Origin: Halichondria panicea
Lineage: Eukaryota; Porifera; Demospongiae; Suberitida; Halichondriidae
Assembly: GCF_963675165.1 (NCBI RefSeq)
Contig: NW_026986599.1
Location: 1 to 27,808 of the forward strand
Direction: 5' to 3'
Length of the DNA: 27,808 bases
A program made the position numbers and the translations under genes. The notes beneath the pieces were generated by a model. That model was not told where the DNA came from. It worked only from the letters and a program-made list of their open reading frames with translations, and did no database searches. Positions 1 to 9,781 of the stretch are shown piece after piece (within the stretch, counting starts at the first letter, position 1; every line of letters starts with the position of its first letter).

Positions 1-478
1 CCTTGCTCTACGTACATAGGGCTGAGATAGAGGTAATAAAACATACATGGAAAAAAGAACAAGTGAGTCCACAGGTGGCTGACTACCATGCATCCTCCAC
101 AATTTCTTGCTCTTTGATTTGCAGTTTATTCTCAACTTCGCCAGGAAAAGTTCTTGATAACAAAGTGCATGGGCTGCGGCTGCTGCTTGTATTCTCAGTA
201 GTATATGCTCAGCCTATATGAATGCATGCATGCATGTGCTGTGACAGTGTATACAATGGCTATGTGCTGCAACACTGTAACGTAGGCCTTATTTTGCACA
301 TAATTATGGCTGCCTTATACTGTTATCGTCAGTGACCAAGCAGCACAGATTATAGGCTAGTCTGTATTGGAGTTTAGATCTACATAAACATTATAGCCAT
401 TGATTCTCAACTCAACCTCCTATTACTGTTGTGCTGGCTTGACTCCACTGCTCAGAATAGACTTCTCTAGGGGGGCCC
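1..478. other. Left flank, no gene recognised
   Basis: Host or older repeat sequence outside the large transposon. The one long open frame here has no recognisable domain and no convincing splice context. A short ATGCATGC run lies near 221-235. The last bases before the transposon are G-rich (about 470-478). Nothing else is supportable. Confidence 0.5.
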
Positions 479-480
479 TA

Positions 481-512
481 CACAGATAAAAACTTTCAGT
501 AAATATGACAGG
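481..512 (+). repeat. Left terminal inverted repeat of the large transposon
   Basis: Starts CACAGATAAAAACTTTCAGT and continues to a TGACA block. It aligns to the reverse complement of 8518-8550 with a few small gaps. The flanking TA at 479-480 matches TA at 8551-8552. Confidence 0.62.
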
Positions 513-571
513 AAATGTATGTTGTATTGATGCAGATCTCCTGACAGGTTAAATACTGTTGTTTTGACATA

Positions 572-1075
572 GGAGAAATATGTTATATTAGCATAGACTT
601 TAATGTCAGGGTAACAGGGATCATTTGTAAAGATAACAGGTGAGTAGTGTATATAACAGCAATGTACGTTATAAGAGCATTGACTTTTATGTCAGTGTTA
701 CAGGGACCATTCGTAGACAGAACATTGAGTATAGTGTATATAACAGCAATGCACGTTATATTAGCATAGGCTTTTATGTCAGTGTTACAGGGACCATTCG
801 TAAACAGAACATTTCAGTATAATGTATATAACAGCAATGCACGTTATATTAGCATAGGCTTTTATGTCAGTGTTACAGGGACCATTCGTAAACAGAACAT
901 TTCAGTATAATGTATATAACAGCAATGCACGTTATATTAGCATAGGCTTTTATGTCAGTGTTACAGGGACCATTCGTAAACAGAACATTTCAGTATAATG
1001 TATATAACAGCAATGCACGTTATATTAGCAAAGACTTAAATGTCAGTGTAACAGGGGGCACTTGTAAAAACAACA
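572..1075 (+). repeat. Left subterminal tandem array, 88-bp unit, about 5.5 copies
   Basis: The landmark TGTATATAACAGCAATG recurs with starts near 648, 735, 823, 911 and 999, giving 87-88 bp steps. The middle copies are nearly identical and the outer copies are degenerate. Each unit contains TGTCAGTGTTACAGGG or a variant. The array lies between the left terminus and the 3' end of the SAM-domain gene. Such arrays in CACTA-type elements commonly bind transposon-encoded proteins; that role here is inference. Confidence 0.9.
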
Positions 1076-1210
1076 GTTTTGTATGTTACTTTCATGTACC
1101 CATGCAGTTCAATATAATTATGCAGTGATGGAGGCAACAAATTCAACTGGTATTATAACATACACTGAGAGCCAACAAAAGAGTCACAAGTATATAGGCA
1201 GAGTCATAGT

Positions 1211-4087
1211 TCAATCCTCTTCCTTGAGGAAACACTGAGCAGCAGACGTCACGCTCAGGTACGTAGGACTCTTCTTGTCACACGAGGGACTAATATTGGC
1301 TATTTTGTGTTCGATAAATAGGTAAAAATCGGTTAGACGTGGATGATATCGAATGTTAAACACGTAGTGGGCTGCAAACAGTGCAAGGACAGATTCGATC
1401 AGGTTGCTACATTCGACGAGCAATTCCTGCTCAATCACAAGGAAGAATTGTGGAGGAACGTCATCACTTGTGTCACTCAGCTGGACAATGAAGGGTTGGG
1501 TATTAGCTGCATCCACACACTCACTGGGAGGAGTTCCACGCTAAAATTAATTATGCATGTGTGAGAGAAGAAGATAAGATTTAATGCCCGCATAATAATT
1601 ACTGATATATATATTTTCCTTACAGGTTTGTCCCAAAGAATGAAGGGGGTGTCCACCCATGTCCCAACTACATCCTTTCCCTTTTTTTTGGCTGTAAGGA
1701 AGTGGGCCCAGCAACGAAGTGACGTTAGATCTGTGACAATAAATAGGAAAATATGCACACATTATAAATACCTATACAAGTCATATGATTACTTATGCTA
1801 TGAATATCGCCGCATAATTATATACCTTTATTATCACATTGTCGCAATGCCTGTTGTACACCGGTCGGAGGGGATTTAATGGCCTTAGCATACTCAACAA
1901 TAGCTTCCCCCCATTTCTTCCAACTGGACACAAAGATTTCCTTAAACTGTTCGTCCTTCTTCATTATAGTGATAAACTCCATAACCACCTACACAAAACA
2001 CAAAAACTGGTTACAACTAATTACTTAGTGGAGTACGAGTAGTCAATATTATTATATGTACTTACAAAACTAAATTTCTTTAACAGAGGCCATTCCAGAC
2101 ATATTGAATTAACAGTTTTGACATCCTCGTTAAGGATCCATTTTCTTCGAGAGACACTTGTTCGCTTCATTAAGTCCACTAGACTGTCTTTTTGTGGGCG
2201 AGTTTTTGTCAACTCGCTGTCAAGAAGAGCTTTGTTGCGTTTGTCACTAACATCATCGTTACCCATGTCATCTAGGCCTGGATAAGCATGTTTATTAACA
2301 TCAATTGTTTTTGAGCGCTTGGACTTCGGGGCATCAGAGCCATCAAAAACATGTTTCGTTCCAGGCGTGCGATTAATGTTCTGGCACTTTGTGTATAGAA
2401 AGTGTTGCCAGGAGTGCTGCAAGTGAGAGATGAATTGATTTGGCTCAAGCAAGATCATGCAAACACACATTAGCATACATGTAGGATAAAGAAATTACTC
2501 ACAGCTTCTGACAAAAACGGATATTTTCGAAGAAGAGCCTCCGCAACAAGCTGACAGTCCCTCATTGAAGCTCTTTCTAGGTGAGCACAGATGACATGTC
2601 CCAACACAGATATTATGTGTCTCCTGTCATCGTCAGCTACTTTTTTTTTGTCTAAATTGTTTTGTGTGTACTTTCTAAACATCGGTATAGGGAAAGGATT
2701 TGGAAGACTCTTCTTAATCTGCAAACAAACATCAGTATACAGCCAACATCAAACACAAATACAACTAACCCTAGATGACTTTGGAGTGGTGCCTGGTTTG
2801 GATTCCTGTGGAAAGAGTACACTAACAGGCAGCTGGAAATAATTCTATAGTGCTTACGCTAGAAGCACCAGATCCAGGGGATTTAATAGGCACAGTGGAG
2901 GCCTGTGGAGAAGTTGCGTGTAACTAATGCAGTTCATTAATTCTATTATATTATAGTGCTTACGCTAGAAGCACCAGATCCAGGGGATTTAAAAGATACA
3001 GAGGGCCTTTGGCTGAATTCCATGAGACTGGAGGCCTGTGTGGAGAAGTTGCGTGTACTATGGCATGCAGTTACTATTTACATAGAAAAATGCTCGACAG
3101 GACATTACCGTACAGCGTCGTGTTACACACGAAAATTAAGTATTTCACATGCAAAGTATTTCACATGCGGCATTGAAACGCAAATGTTAGAACCGAAAAA
3201 ATGTTCTGCTGAGGGCAAATAGCGGGTTCCGCTATATACAGTACTTACAGGACTGGATCCATAATATTCAGAAGAAGCACCATCCTCCTGAATGAGGTAT
3301 CGTATACGTTTAGTACAGCATTTTCCACAAAAACTTCCATATAATAAACATATAATAAACATGTGTGACAATTATGGTTGAGAAAACGCCAAACCGTATT
3401 ACGCCTATTCACAAGGTATTTATTTATTGACTTACCCGTTGAATTGGGGACGTTGGCTTATCAATTAGACTTTCCTCCTGAAAAAATGCCATAACTATAA
3501 AGTCTCTAAGTCATAATTGTTGTGCTATATACCTCTTCTTGAAAAGCTGATTTAATTGCGTGGTAAACCTTTAAGCGCAGTCCAAGAGCAGGTACTACAC
3601 CTTTGAAGCAGTCGGGCCCAGGGCAACTGGAAAGAGCCATTTGGAGGGCCTCTCCATCCATCTCTTGATCTGCACAAATTAAACGATGGCACTCTATAAA
3701 ATTCTTGAGCAACAGCCTTAATTATTAAAATAATTATGTATACCTTCGAAGGCGTTCACTACTTGTTGTTTGAATCCTTTGCCCTTCATCCAATAACCAA
3801 CTTCCAGAACGTCCATGGAAGCTAGAGATTCCATAACTCGCTGAATATGCCTTTGTTGTAAACCGTTCTTGCTAGAGCTGTACTGAAATGAAGACAATAA
3901 AACGCACATGGCCAACCCACGTGAGCAAATTTATTTGAAGACCACCACTAGGCATATCGCGCATGGTGACAAGGGAATGGAAGTGGTTTCCATAGATCCA
4001 GTACAGTGTCGAGGTGTACAGTGTGGCCGGAGGATGCAGATGCAAAATTAATGTGTATTGCATAATTGGTACCTGGGATGAGCTCAT
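1211..4087 (-). CDS. SAM-domain protein, SAMD3-like, second protein of the transposon
   Basis: Thirteen exons in plus coordinates, 5' to 3' on the minus strand: 4087-4073, 3882-3744, 3669-3533, 3477-3436, 3287-3249, 3035-2964, 2902-2858, 2805-2770, 2718-2503, 2416-2066, 1988-1826, 1730-1624 and 1540-1211. All introns are GT..AG, phases agree, and the sum is 1,692 nt (563 residues plus stop). Residues about 33-95 fit a sterile alpha motif: W36, then GKGF, VVNAFE, DQEMDGEAL and VPALGLRLKVYHAI. Residues about 98-175 form a Ser/Pro-rich linker made of tiny exons. Residues about 176-563 resemble the C-terminal region of metazoan SAMD3-like proteins, including LLRKYPFLSEA, SWQHFLYTK, a WPLLKKFSF segment and, near the end, HYVFNIRYHP followed by FIEHKI. 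The family's function is unknown to me. A role as an accessory DNA-binding or assembly factor for transposition is inference from position. Further in-frame ATGs exist upstream (to 4162), so the protein could be longer. Confidence 0.75.
2847..3056 (-). repeat. Tandem duplication of a small exon in the SAM-domain gene
   Basis: Exons 2964-3035 and 2858-2902 both end by encoding KSPGSGASS, share the same GTAAGC donor and begin GCCTCC after a similar acceptor. The duplicated block repeats at an offset of about 106 bp, with an internal deletion in the 2858-2902 copy. Both copies keep phase 0, so either can be included or skipped without a frame change. This lies in the Ser/Pro-rich linker. Confidence 0.82.
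4073..4087. promoter_or_regulatory. Overlapping divergent start codons in one palindrome
   Basis: ATGAGCTCAT at 4078-4087 is its own reverse complement. Read on plus it starts the transposase (ATG AGC TCA TAC); read on minus it starts the SAM-domain protein (ATG AGC TCA TCC CAG, then a GT donor). An in-frame TAA at 4063-4065 just upstream fixes the plus start if that transcript is not spliced upstream. Each promoter would therefore lie inside the other gene: the plus promoter in the first minus-strand intron (3883-4072), the minus promoter within the first plus exon. Confidence 0.55.
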
Positions 4088-7000
4088 ACTACTGTAACAA
4101 TTGCTCTTTCTGCTGTGAACAATGGAAAACATATGTGAGACATTGCTTTGAAGCTCATGCAAGTGAATTCAACTTCAGTTTTTCATGCAGAATAGACAGC
4201 TGCCCTAGGTCCTTTAACACACTCTCTAGTTTTCAATCACATGTTTTAAGAAAGCACCCAAATTCACAACCTCCCCCTGTTCCAATAAATGTACTGGACG
4301 AAGAAGGAGATACTGGTAGATCCTCCCAATCTGATACTGAAGATTTATCCGACGGCCAGCAAGATACTCCGACCGACTCGGAAGATACTGACTCAGAAGA
4401 TCCCCTAGATTCTGTAAATCCAGGCCCACACTCGTATGATGGCGCACAAAAATCGGCAGCCTTGTTCTTGTTAAGGATGAAAGAGCAGCACCGACTCACT
4501 CAAGTCTCTATAGACTTTGTCGTTTCCCATATGAATGGCATAATCTCAAGTGTCATGCAGAGCACACAGGAAAAAGTTTGTGATAGCATTCGAGGACAAC
4601 TTACAGATGTTCAAATGGAAACAGATCCACCAGATGTTTCAAGTTGCTTTGCACCTGTCAATCCATTTGAAGGCCTTGAAACAGAGCATAAACAGCTAAA
4701 ATTCTATCGGGACCACTTCAACCTTGTGGTAAGTCTTGAGTCTTCAATTATTTTTTTGTAGTGAGATACTCTGCCATGGTGCGATACATTTAATATATTA
4801 TAATGAATATTTCTTTTAAGGAGCCAGTGACTGTTGAACTTGGAATAATCCAAAGATATAGGCAGAGAGGTTTTACTTCTACTCTTGTGGATCAGCCAGA
4901 AAACTTTCAGTACGTCCCTTTGATCGAGGGTCTGAATGCTTTGTTTGATAATGAGGAATTTCTTGATGAGGTGAGTAGTAGACATGCATGTACACAACGA
5001 AGGAATTCTTAATTATGTATACATGCATATGGGTATAGCGCCTCACACTGCCTCACACTGCATGCATGGAGGTTAATGCAGCCTGTCTGGTAGAATTCCA
5101 TGGTGCCATTTTGCAGGTTCTGCAGTCTCATTCAAGATCTGATGGCTATATTTCTGATTATTGCGATGCTACATTTTTCAAATCTCATGAGATGTTTCGT
5201 AAAAATAATAATGAACTGCAGTTAATCATGTATTTCGATGAAATCGAGGTATGTAATCCTCTCGGAGCACAAAGAGGGATTCATAAATTAGGTATAACTA
5301 ATTGTACAGTTATGTAAGTATTACACTCGGAAAGTATAGCGCACTCAATATCTATTGTTTGGAGGCTTGCATGAGTTTTATGGTTGCTCGTAAAAGTATG
5401 TACATGTATATATACTCCACATGAATATACCTGTATATATACAATGAACATGTACAGTATTATGTGACGCTATGTCTTTTCTATCCTGTTTAGGTATGTT
5501 CTATTACATGCTAGGGAATCTAAGACCGGAATTAAGAGCGACTCAGCGGTCTGTTCAGCTGATTGCGTGTGTTACTAATAGTAACATTGTGAAGTATGGA
5601 TTCGAACCTATTCTCAAACCGTTTATTGATGACGTCAAAAAACTTTCAGAGGTACTATACATGCACGTATACATTAGATATAAAATTAATTACATGGCAT
5701 GCTGACTTAACACATTTGCACTTCTGTTAAATAATTTGTTATTGTCTTATTGTAGGAAGGTATTACTATTAAAGGACGAACACTTCACGGTACAGTCCTC
5801 TCACTACTGGCAGACACTCAGGCGGCGCATGCCATTGGTGGCTTCAAAGTGGGTGTAGGATGGGCTTTAAGGAATTGTAGGATCTGTATGGCCACAAAAG
5901 AGCAAAGTCAACAAATGGTATTTAGTGATTACAATGGTGTACACTAAATAAAACACTTTACGTACATATATGATTATGTGCATATTTATCTTCGCCTTTC
6001 TCTTTACAGTTTCATGACGATCATTTTCAGCGAAGAAACCCTTCATCTCACAATCTCCAATGTTCTCTCCTTAATGGCCCCCATAGTACCGCTGACTCTA
6101 CAACGTATGGAATTAATGAACGTAGCGTACTCAACGATATTCCATACTTTCATGTTGCGAAACCTATGTTACCTCAAGATGTAATGCATCTATTGTTTGA
6201 AGGCGTAATTCCGTGGGAAGTTAAACTTATGTTGACGAAGTTCATAAAGGAGAAGCACTACTTCAAATTAGATGAACTGAACGGAAGGATTCAAAATTTT
6301 GCGTATGGGCGATCTGAATCTAGGAACAAACCCCCCCATACCTTTGAACCAAATCACATTTTTGAAAGTTCAAAACTCCCTGTCTCTGGTGAGTATGATT
6401 ATAGTAATAATAGTGTTGTAAACTTCCCGACTCAAGGGAAAGGTATCGTTTACACTTTGAGGTTGTGCTAATTGTTACTATAATATTTTTACCTGAGTGC
6501 TTCCTGCAAGTATAACTGATGCTTTTTATGCAGCTAGCCAAATGTGGACCTTGGCCATATTCCTACCCTTAATGATTGGAGATAAAATCCCTGAGGAAGA
6601 CCCACACTGGCAATGTTTTCTCCTTCTTCTGGAGATTATCAAGTTTTGCACAGCACAGACAGTGTCTGAAGCTTACTCTAAGTGTTTAGCTGCTTATATT
6701 GAGCAGCATCATCTGGAGTTTCGCCGTTGCTACCCGTCAATATCAATGATTCCAAAATCTCACTACATGGTTCACTTTCCACAGCAAATGCTTGAGTGAG
6801 CAAATCTATAAAATGGATGCGTGATTATGTCAGTAACTATTACTAGTTATAGTTGTCACGTCATAATTTGCACTTAACACTTTATGATACAGACTTGGTC
6901 CTTTAGTGACTAGTTGGTGTATGCGAATGGAAGCAAAGAATGCCTATTTTAAGAGAGTTGCACAGATAGGAAACTTCAGAAACGTGGCATACTCCGTAGC

Positions 7001-7836
7001 GAGACGGCATCAGAGGCTTCTTTGTGGATATTTACATGGACAATTCTTCACCTATCATGAATTGCAATGTGGCCCTTGTAAGTATATATAACACAATAAT
7101 TATAGCTGCACGTAACATGCAGTTAATCGCTTTGTGCATGGGATTGCTAGACACCTTAACATTAACTGCTCAAGGTTAATTAAACGTTAGGGAGACTTAT
7201 CGCAATCACAGACTCGACTCACCTGTCCTGCATGCCTATACTTGTTTTTCTTATTCCCAGGTAAAGCACATACCACCACAGTGCTGGGAGAAGATTCCCT
7301 AAAAGATGATGTTTTGTGTGTTTTGCCAGAGACAGATGCAAGTAACAAAGTATCGAGGTAATGAATGGATGTAACCAATGTACTCCTGTTTTCTTTTTAC
7401 AATACCATAAAGTTACATGTAGTATATAATTCACCGTCGTTATAGTGTGCTCTATTTAAGTGTACCAATTTTATCTGCATATTATACTATTAATTAGTTC
7501 CTTTTCTTCTACAGACCTAACTGGATAAAATCATATGGCCAAGAGTACCACAGGTCCTCCTTTGTTCATTGTGGGTGGCAAACTACCGATGATTTACCAG
7601 TATTCGCCAAGATTTGTGACATTTTGGTAATTGTTAACTGTCCTCTTCTATATGTTGAAGTGTTTGATACTGAAGGGATGAATAATCATTTGTCAGCATA
7701 CGCAATAGTCCGCACACTCAGAAAAAAAGTTATTCACCTTCCCACTTGTGCCAACAAACAAGTTTATTATTCACATACTTCTCAAGGTGATAGGAGACTA
7801 TACATTGCTGTACGTTCTTTTGTGGCACAGACATGA
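4078..7836 (+). CDS. C2H2 zinc-finger DDE transposase, CACTA/Tnp2-like
   Basis: Ten exons: 4078-4728, 4821-4970, 5117-5291, 5494-5651, 5756-5917, 6010-6388, 6534-6795, 6893-7077, 7261-7357 and 7515-7836. All introns are GT..AG, phases agree, and the total is 2,541 nt (846 residues plus stop). Two N-terminal fingers are visible: C6-x2-C9-x12-H22-x4-H27 and C37-x4-C42-x12-H55-x4-H60. An acidic Ser/Asp-rich stretch follows. The core carries YFDEIEVCNPLG (D308), LLADTQAAHA (D398) with a nearby CRIC knuckle (C419, C422), and LPQDVMHLLFEGVIPWEV (D489, H492, E496). By analogy with Tnp2-type transposases, D308, D398 and E496 are the likely catalytic triad. Later segments (IPKSHYMVHFPQ, WCMRMEAKNAYFKR, ARRHQRLL) match conserved parts of this family in animals. 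The expected role is nuclear cut-and-paste transposition, with the fingers probably binding element ends. Splice sites are inferred, not observed. Confidence 0.83.
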
Positions 7837-8120
7837 TCTATTTTTTGTAATGTTTGCTGATGTGTTATATTGCGTTCGCTATATATAGTTAAAGGGCATG
7901 TCCAAATAATTGTGGGAAGTGCTAGATGGCGTACGCGTCTATATAATGAGCTCGTGCATATTCACATGCAAAAGTATCCTTTACCTTTTTTTGCTTATAT
8001 TTCATGACGCAGGGACGCAGGGGGTAACTCTTTAGCGTCACAAGAGTTTGTACTTGCTTGTCTGTTATATTTAAAGTAACGTATAGGGCATGTCAAATGT
8101 ACAAATTTTGTTGTAATTAT

Positions 8121-8350
8121 TACAAAGCCAGCTTAAAGTACAACATATCCTGTTACTATAACAAATGAATATGTTATCATTACAAAGCCAGCTTAAAGTA
8201 CAACACATCCTGTTACTATAACAAATGAATATGTTATCATTACAAAGCCGGCTTAAAGTACAACATATCCTGTTACTATAACATATAAATGTGTCATCAT
8301 TACAAAGCCAGCTTAAAATACAACATCCTGTTACAATTACATATGAATGA
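8121..8350 (+). repeat. Right subterminal tandem array, 60-bp unit, about 4 copies
   Basis: TACAAAGCCAGCTTAAAGTA recurs at 8121, 8181, 8241 (one G change) and about 8301, exactly 60 bp apart for the first three steps. The last copy is degenerate. Each unit contains CCTGTTAC, whose reverse complement GTAACAGG matches the GT(A/T)ACAGG core of the left 88-bp array. The array sits between the transposase stop codon and the right terminus. Confidence 0.9.
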
Positions 8351-8517
8351 TCATAGCAACTACGTGAACTGTTACCTTAACTATCGTTTGTTTCTTCTAC
8401 AGAACGTTGGTACATGTTACAGCGGTATGTTTCTGAAACAGTATGTATCTGTAGAGAACACAGTGCTATGTTTCCTTTACGTTCACATGTACTGATAACA
8501 ACATGTTAAAATAACAA

Positions 8518-8550
8518 ATATGTCAGAATAACGAAGTATTTCTTTCTGTG
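8518..8550 (-). repeat. Right terminal inverted repeat of the large transposon
   Basis: Read on the minus strand it starts CACAGAAAGAAATACTTCGT and continues to CTGACA, aligning to 481-512. TA follows at 8551-8552. A TGTCAGAATAAC motif here resembles TGTCAGGGTAAC in the left array. Confidence 0.6.
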
Positions 8551-8560
8551 TATAATCACT

Positions 8561-8600
8561 AAGGGGGGCGTATACCGCTAGTGCAATGGGGCCCCCCCTT
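8561..8600. repeat. G/C-run hairpin beside the insertion site
   Basis: AAGGGGGGC at the left and GCCCCCCCTT at the right can pair around a 20-base loop. More G and C runs follow to about 8660. A similar G run (AGGGGGGCCC) lies just left of the transposon at 469-478, so the element may have inserted into or next to an older GC-rich repeat. Confidence 0.5.
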
Positions 8601-8695
8601 ACACCCCAAATTGTAGCGTTTTAGGGCCGGGGGCCCCAAAATAATGGGGGGGCCCATATCGCTTCTACACCGGTCAATTCCAGAGGAGGGTGGAC

Positions 8696-9359
8696 CAGAG
8701 GAGGGAGGACATGATTAACCTTAGCTCTAATTAGCTAATTATCGCGACCTTTTAATTACATTCTTTGAACGATTCATCTTTTCTTTCTTTATAACCTCTA
8801 CATATTGGGTAGAGCAAAGTAAGCCTTTTCTCCTACTGGAGGTACCCCTATGGCCAAGTTGTCAGGACCTGAAGGTAATAGGACCCCTATAAGAAGCACC
8901 TCAAGTACTCCTATCTCTAAGATCCCTGTAAGAAGCATCCCAGGCACTCTGATCTTGTCTCTGTGAGAAGCACTCTTGATCCTGGAGACAGGATCCCTAT
9001 GAGGAGCACCACAGGCACTCCTGTCTCCAAGATCCCTGTGAGCACCCCAGGCACTCCTGTCTCTGTGATAAAGCTGCAACATGGAATTGTTTAGTTCAGA
9101 GTGTCTCCAACATGAAGAAAATCAATGACACTAACAGTCTCAGCTTCTAGCACCCCTTTATTTGTATGGTTTGCTCTAGCTGTGGCCTGTGCCTGCAAGA
9201 ATTGCCTGTCACTCATACTATATACTACAGTACTGTTCTGTGTGTCCCAATATGTAGAGGTTATAAAGAAAGAAAAGATGAATCGTTCAAAGAATGTAAT
9301 TAAAAGGTCGCGATAATTAGCTAATTAGAGCTAAGGTTAATCATGTCCTCCCTCCTCTG
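8696..9359. mobile_element. Foldback MULE-like non-autonomous element, 664 bp
   Basis: Arms 8696-8809 and 9246-9359 appear to be perfect 114-bp inverted repeats beginning CAGAGGAGGGAGGACATG. The 9-bp sequence AGGGTGGAC flanks it on both sides (8687-8695 and 9360-9368). A 9-bp duplication with long arms is typical of Mutator-like elements, but the family is not proven. The interior (about 8820-9080) contains degenerate repeats of a GATCCCTGTGAG...GGCACTCCTGTCTC unit. No transposase is visible. Identical arms imply recent movement or arm homogenisation. Confidence 0.85.
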
Positions 9360-9368
9360 AGGGTGGAC

Positions 9369-9781
9369 AGGGTCAAAAGGTCACTAATGAATCATCACGT
9401 GAGCTTATGTTTTGTGCAGTAAATTTGCAAGTTTGACTGCACATCCCGCCCTGATTCTTGTGATAACATATCAAAACATGGCAATGTCAAACGTCAAATG
9501 AAAATTTTTACCCCCACTCAATATTTGTGACGTTTTTTTGTCATTCCTTGTCATAATTTGTCATTTCCTCTTCATGTATATTAAGCCCATGCAGTATGTA
9601 GGACTGAAGCTGCGCCCCAAGTACTTTCTACATACATGCATATATATGCATGCATGCATGCTTATGGCATTAAAATTTAAGTTGAAGTAAACTGGTAAAA
9701 ATCGCGAATTCCCAGAGAGAGGAAGTAAAATAAATTTGTTCGTGGAACTAAATTAGTTTTATTGCACCTGCATTATTGTAG
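9369..9781. other. No gene seen; probable intron or spacer
   Basis: AT-rich sequence with an ATGCATGC cluster at about 9635-9661. It ends in a pyrimidine-poor but plausible AG acceptor at 9780-9781 for the Death-domain exon. No coding exon was recognised. Confidence 0.4.

Larger units (their letters stand above)
481..8550. mobile_element. Complete two-gene CACTA/EnSpm-like (CMC) DNA transposon
   Basis: The two ends match in inverted orientation over about 32 bp. Both start CACAGA, and both have a TGACA block about 25-30 bases in. Each end is bordered by TA (479-480 and 8551-8552), a candidate 2-bp target duplication. Inside are two divergent spliced genes: a DDE transposase with C2H2 fingers (4078-7836) and a SAM-domain protein (4087-1211). 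The outer 730 bp (left) and 714 bp (right) are non-coding and carry tandem arrays, as subterminal regions of CACTA-type elements do. Both genes read open through all inferred junctions, so the copy is probably young and potentially autonomous. The superfamily call rests on the transposase core and its catalytic motifs. The exact termini are inferred from the single inverted match. CACTA elements usually start CACTA/G and make 3-bp duplications, so a CACAG/TA end is slightly atypical. Confidence 0.78.

Noticed and set aside
640-822. Open frame of 60 codons over the left tandem array
   Set aside because: It is simply the 88-bp repeat read through two units; the repeat length is not a multiple of three and no domain is present.
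3872-4162. Minus-strand open frame upstream of the SAM gene
   Set aside because: Past the MSSSQ codons it runs into intron sequence. Only 4073-4087 is taken as exon, although an upstream in-frame ATG remains possible.
4226-4499. Minus-strand open frames opposite the first transposase exon
   Set aside because: Shadows of a long coding exon with zinc-finger motifs on the plus strand.
8121-8350. Possible CRISPR array
   Set aside because: The 60-bp units are contiguous tandem repeats without variable spacers, inside a eukaryotic transposon.
8798-9082. Minus-strand open frame inside the foldback element
   Set aside because: Its Arg/His/Asp-rich repeats come from the internal degenerate DNA repeat. 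No family resemblance.
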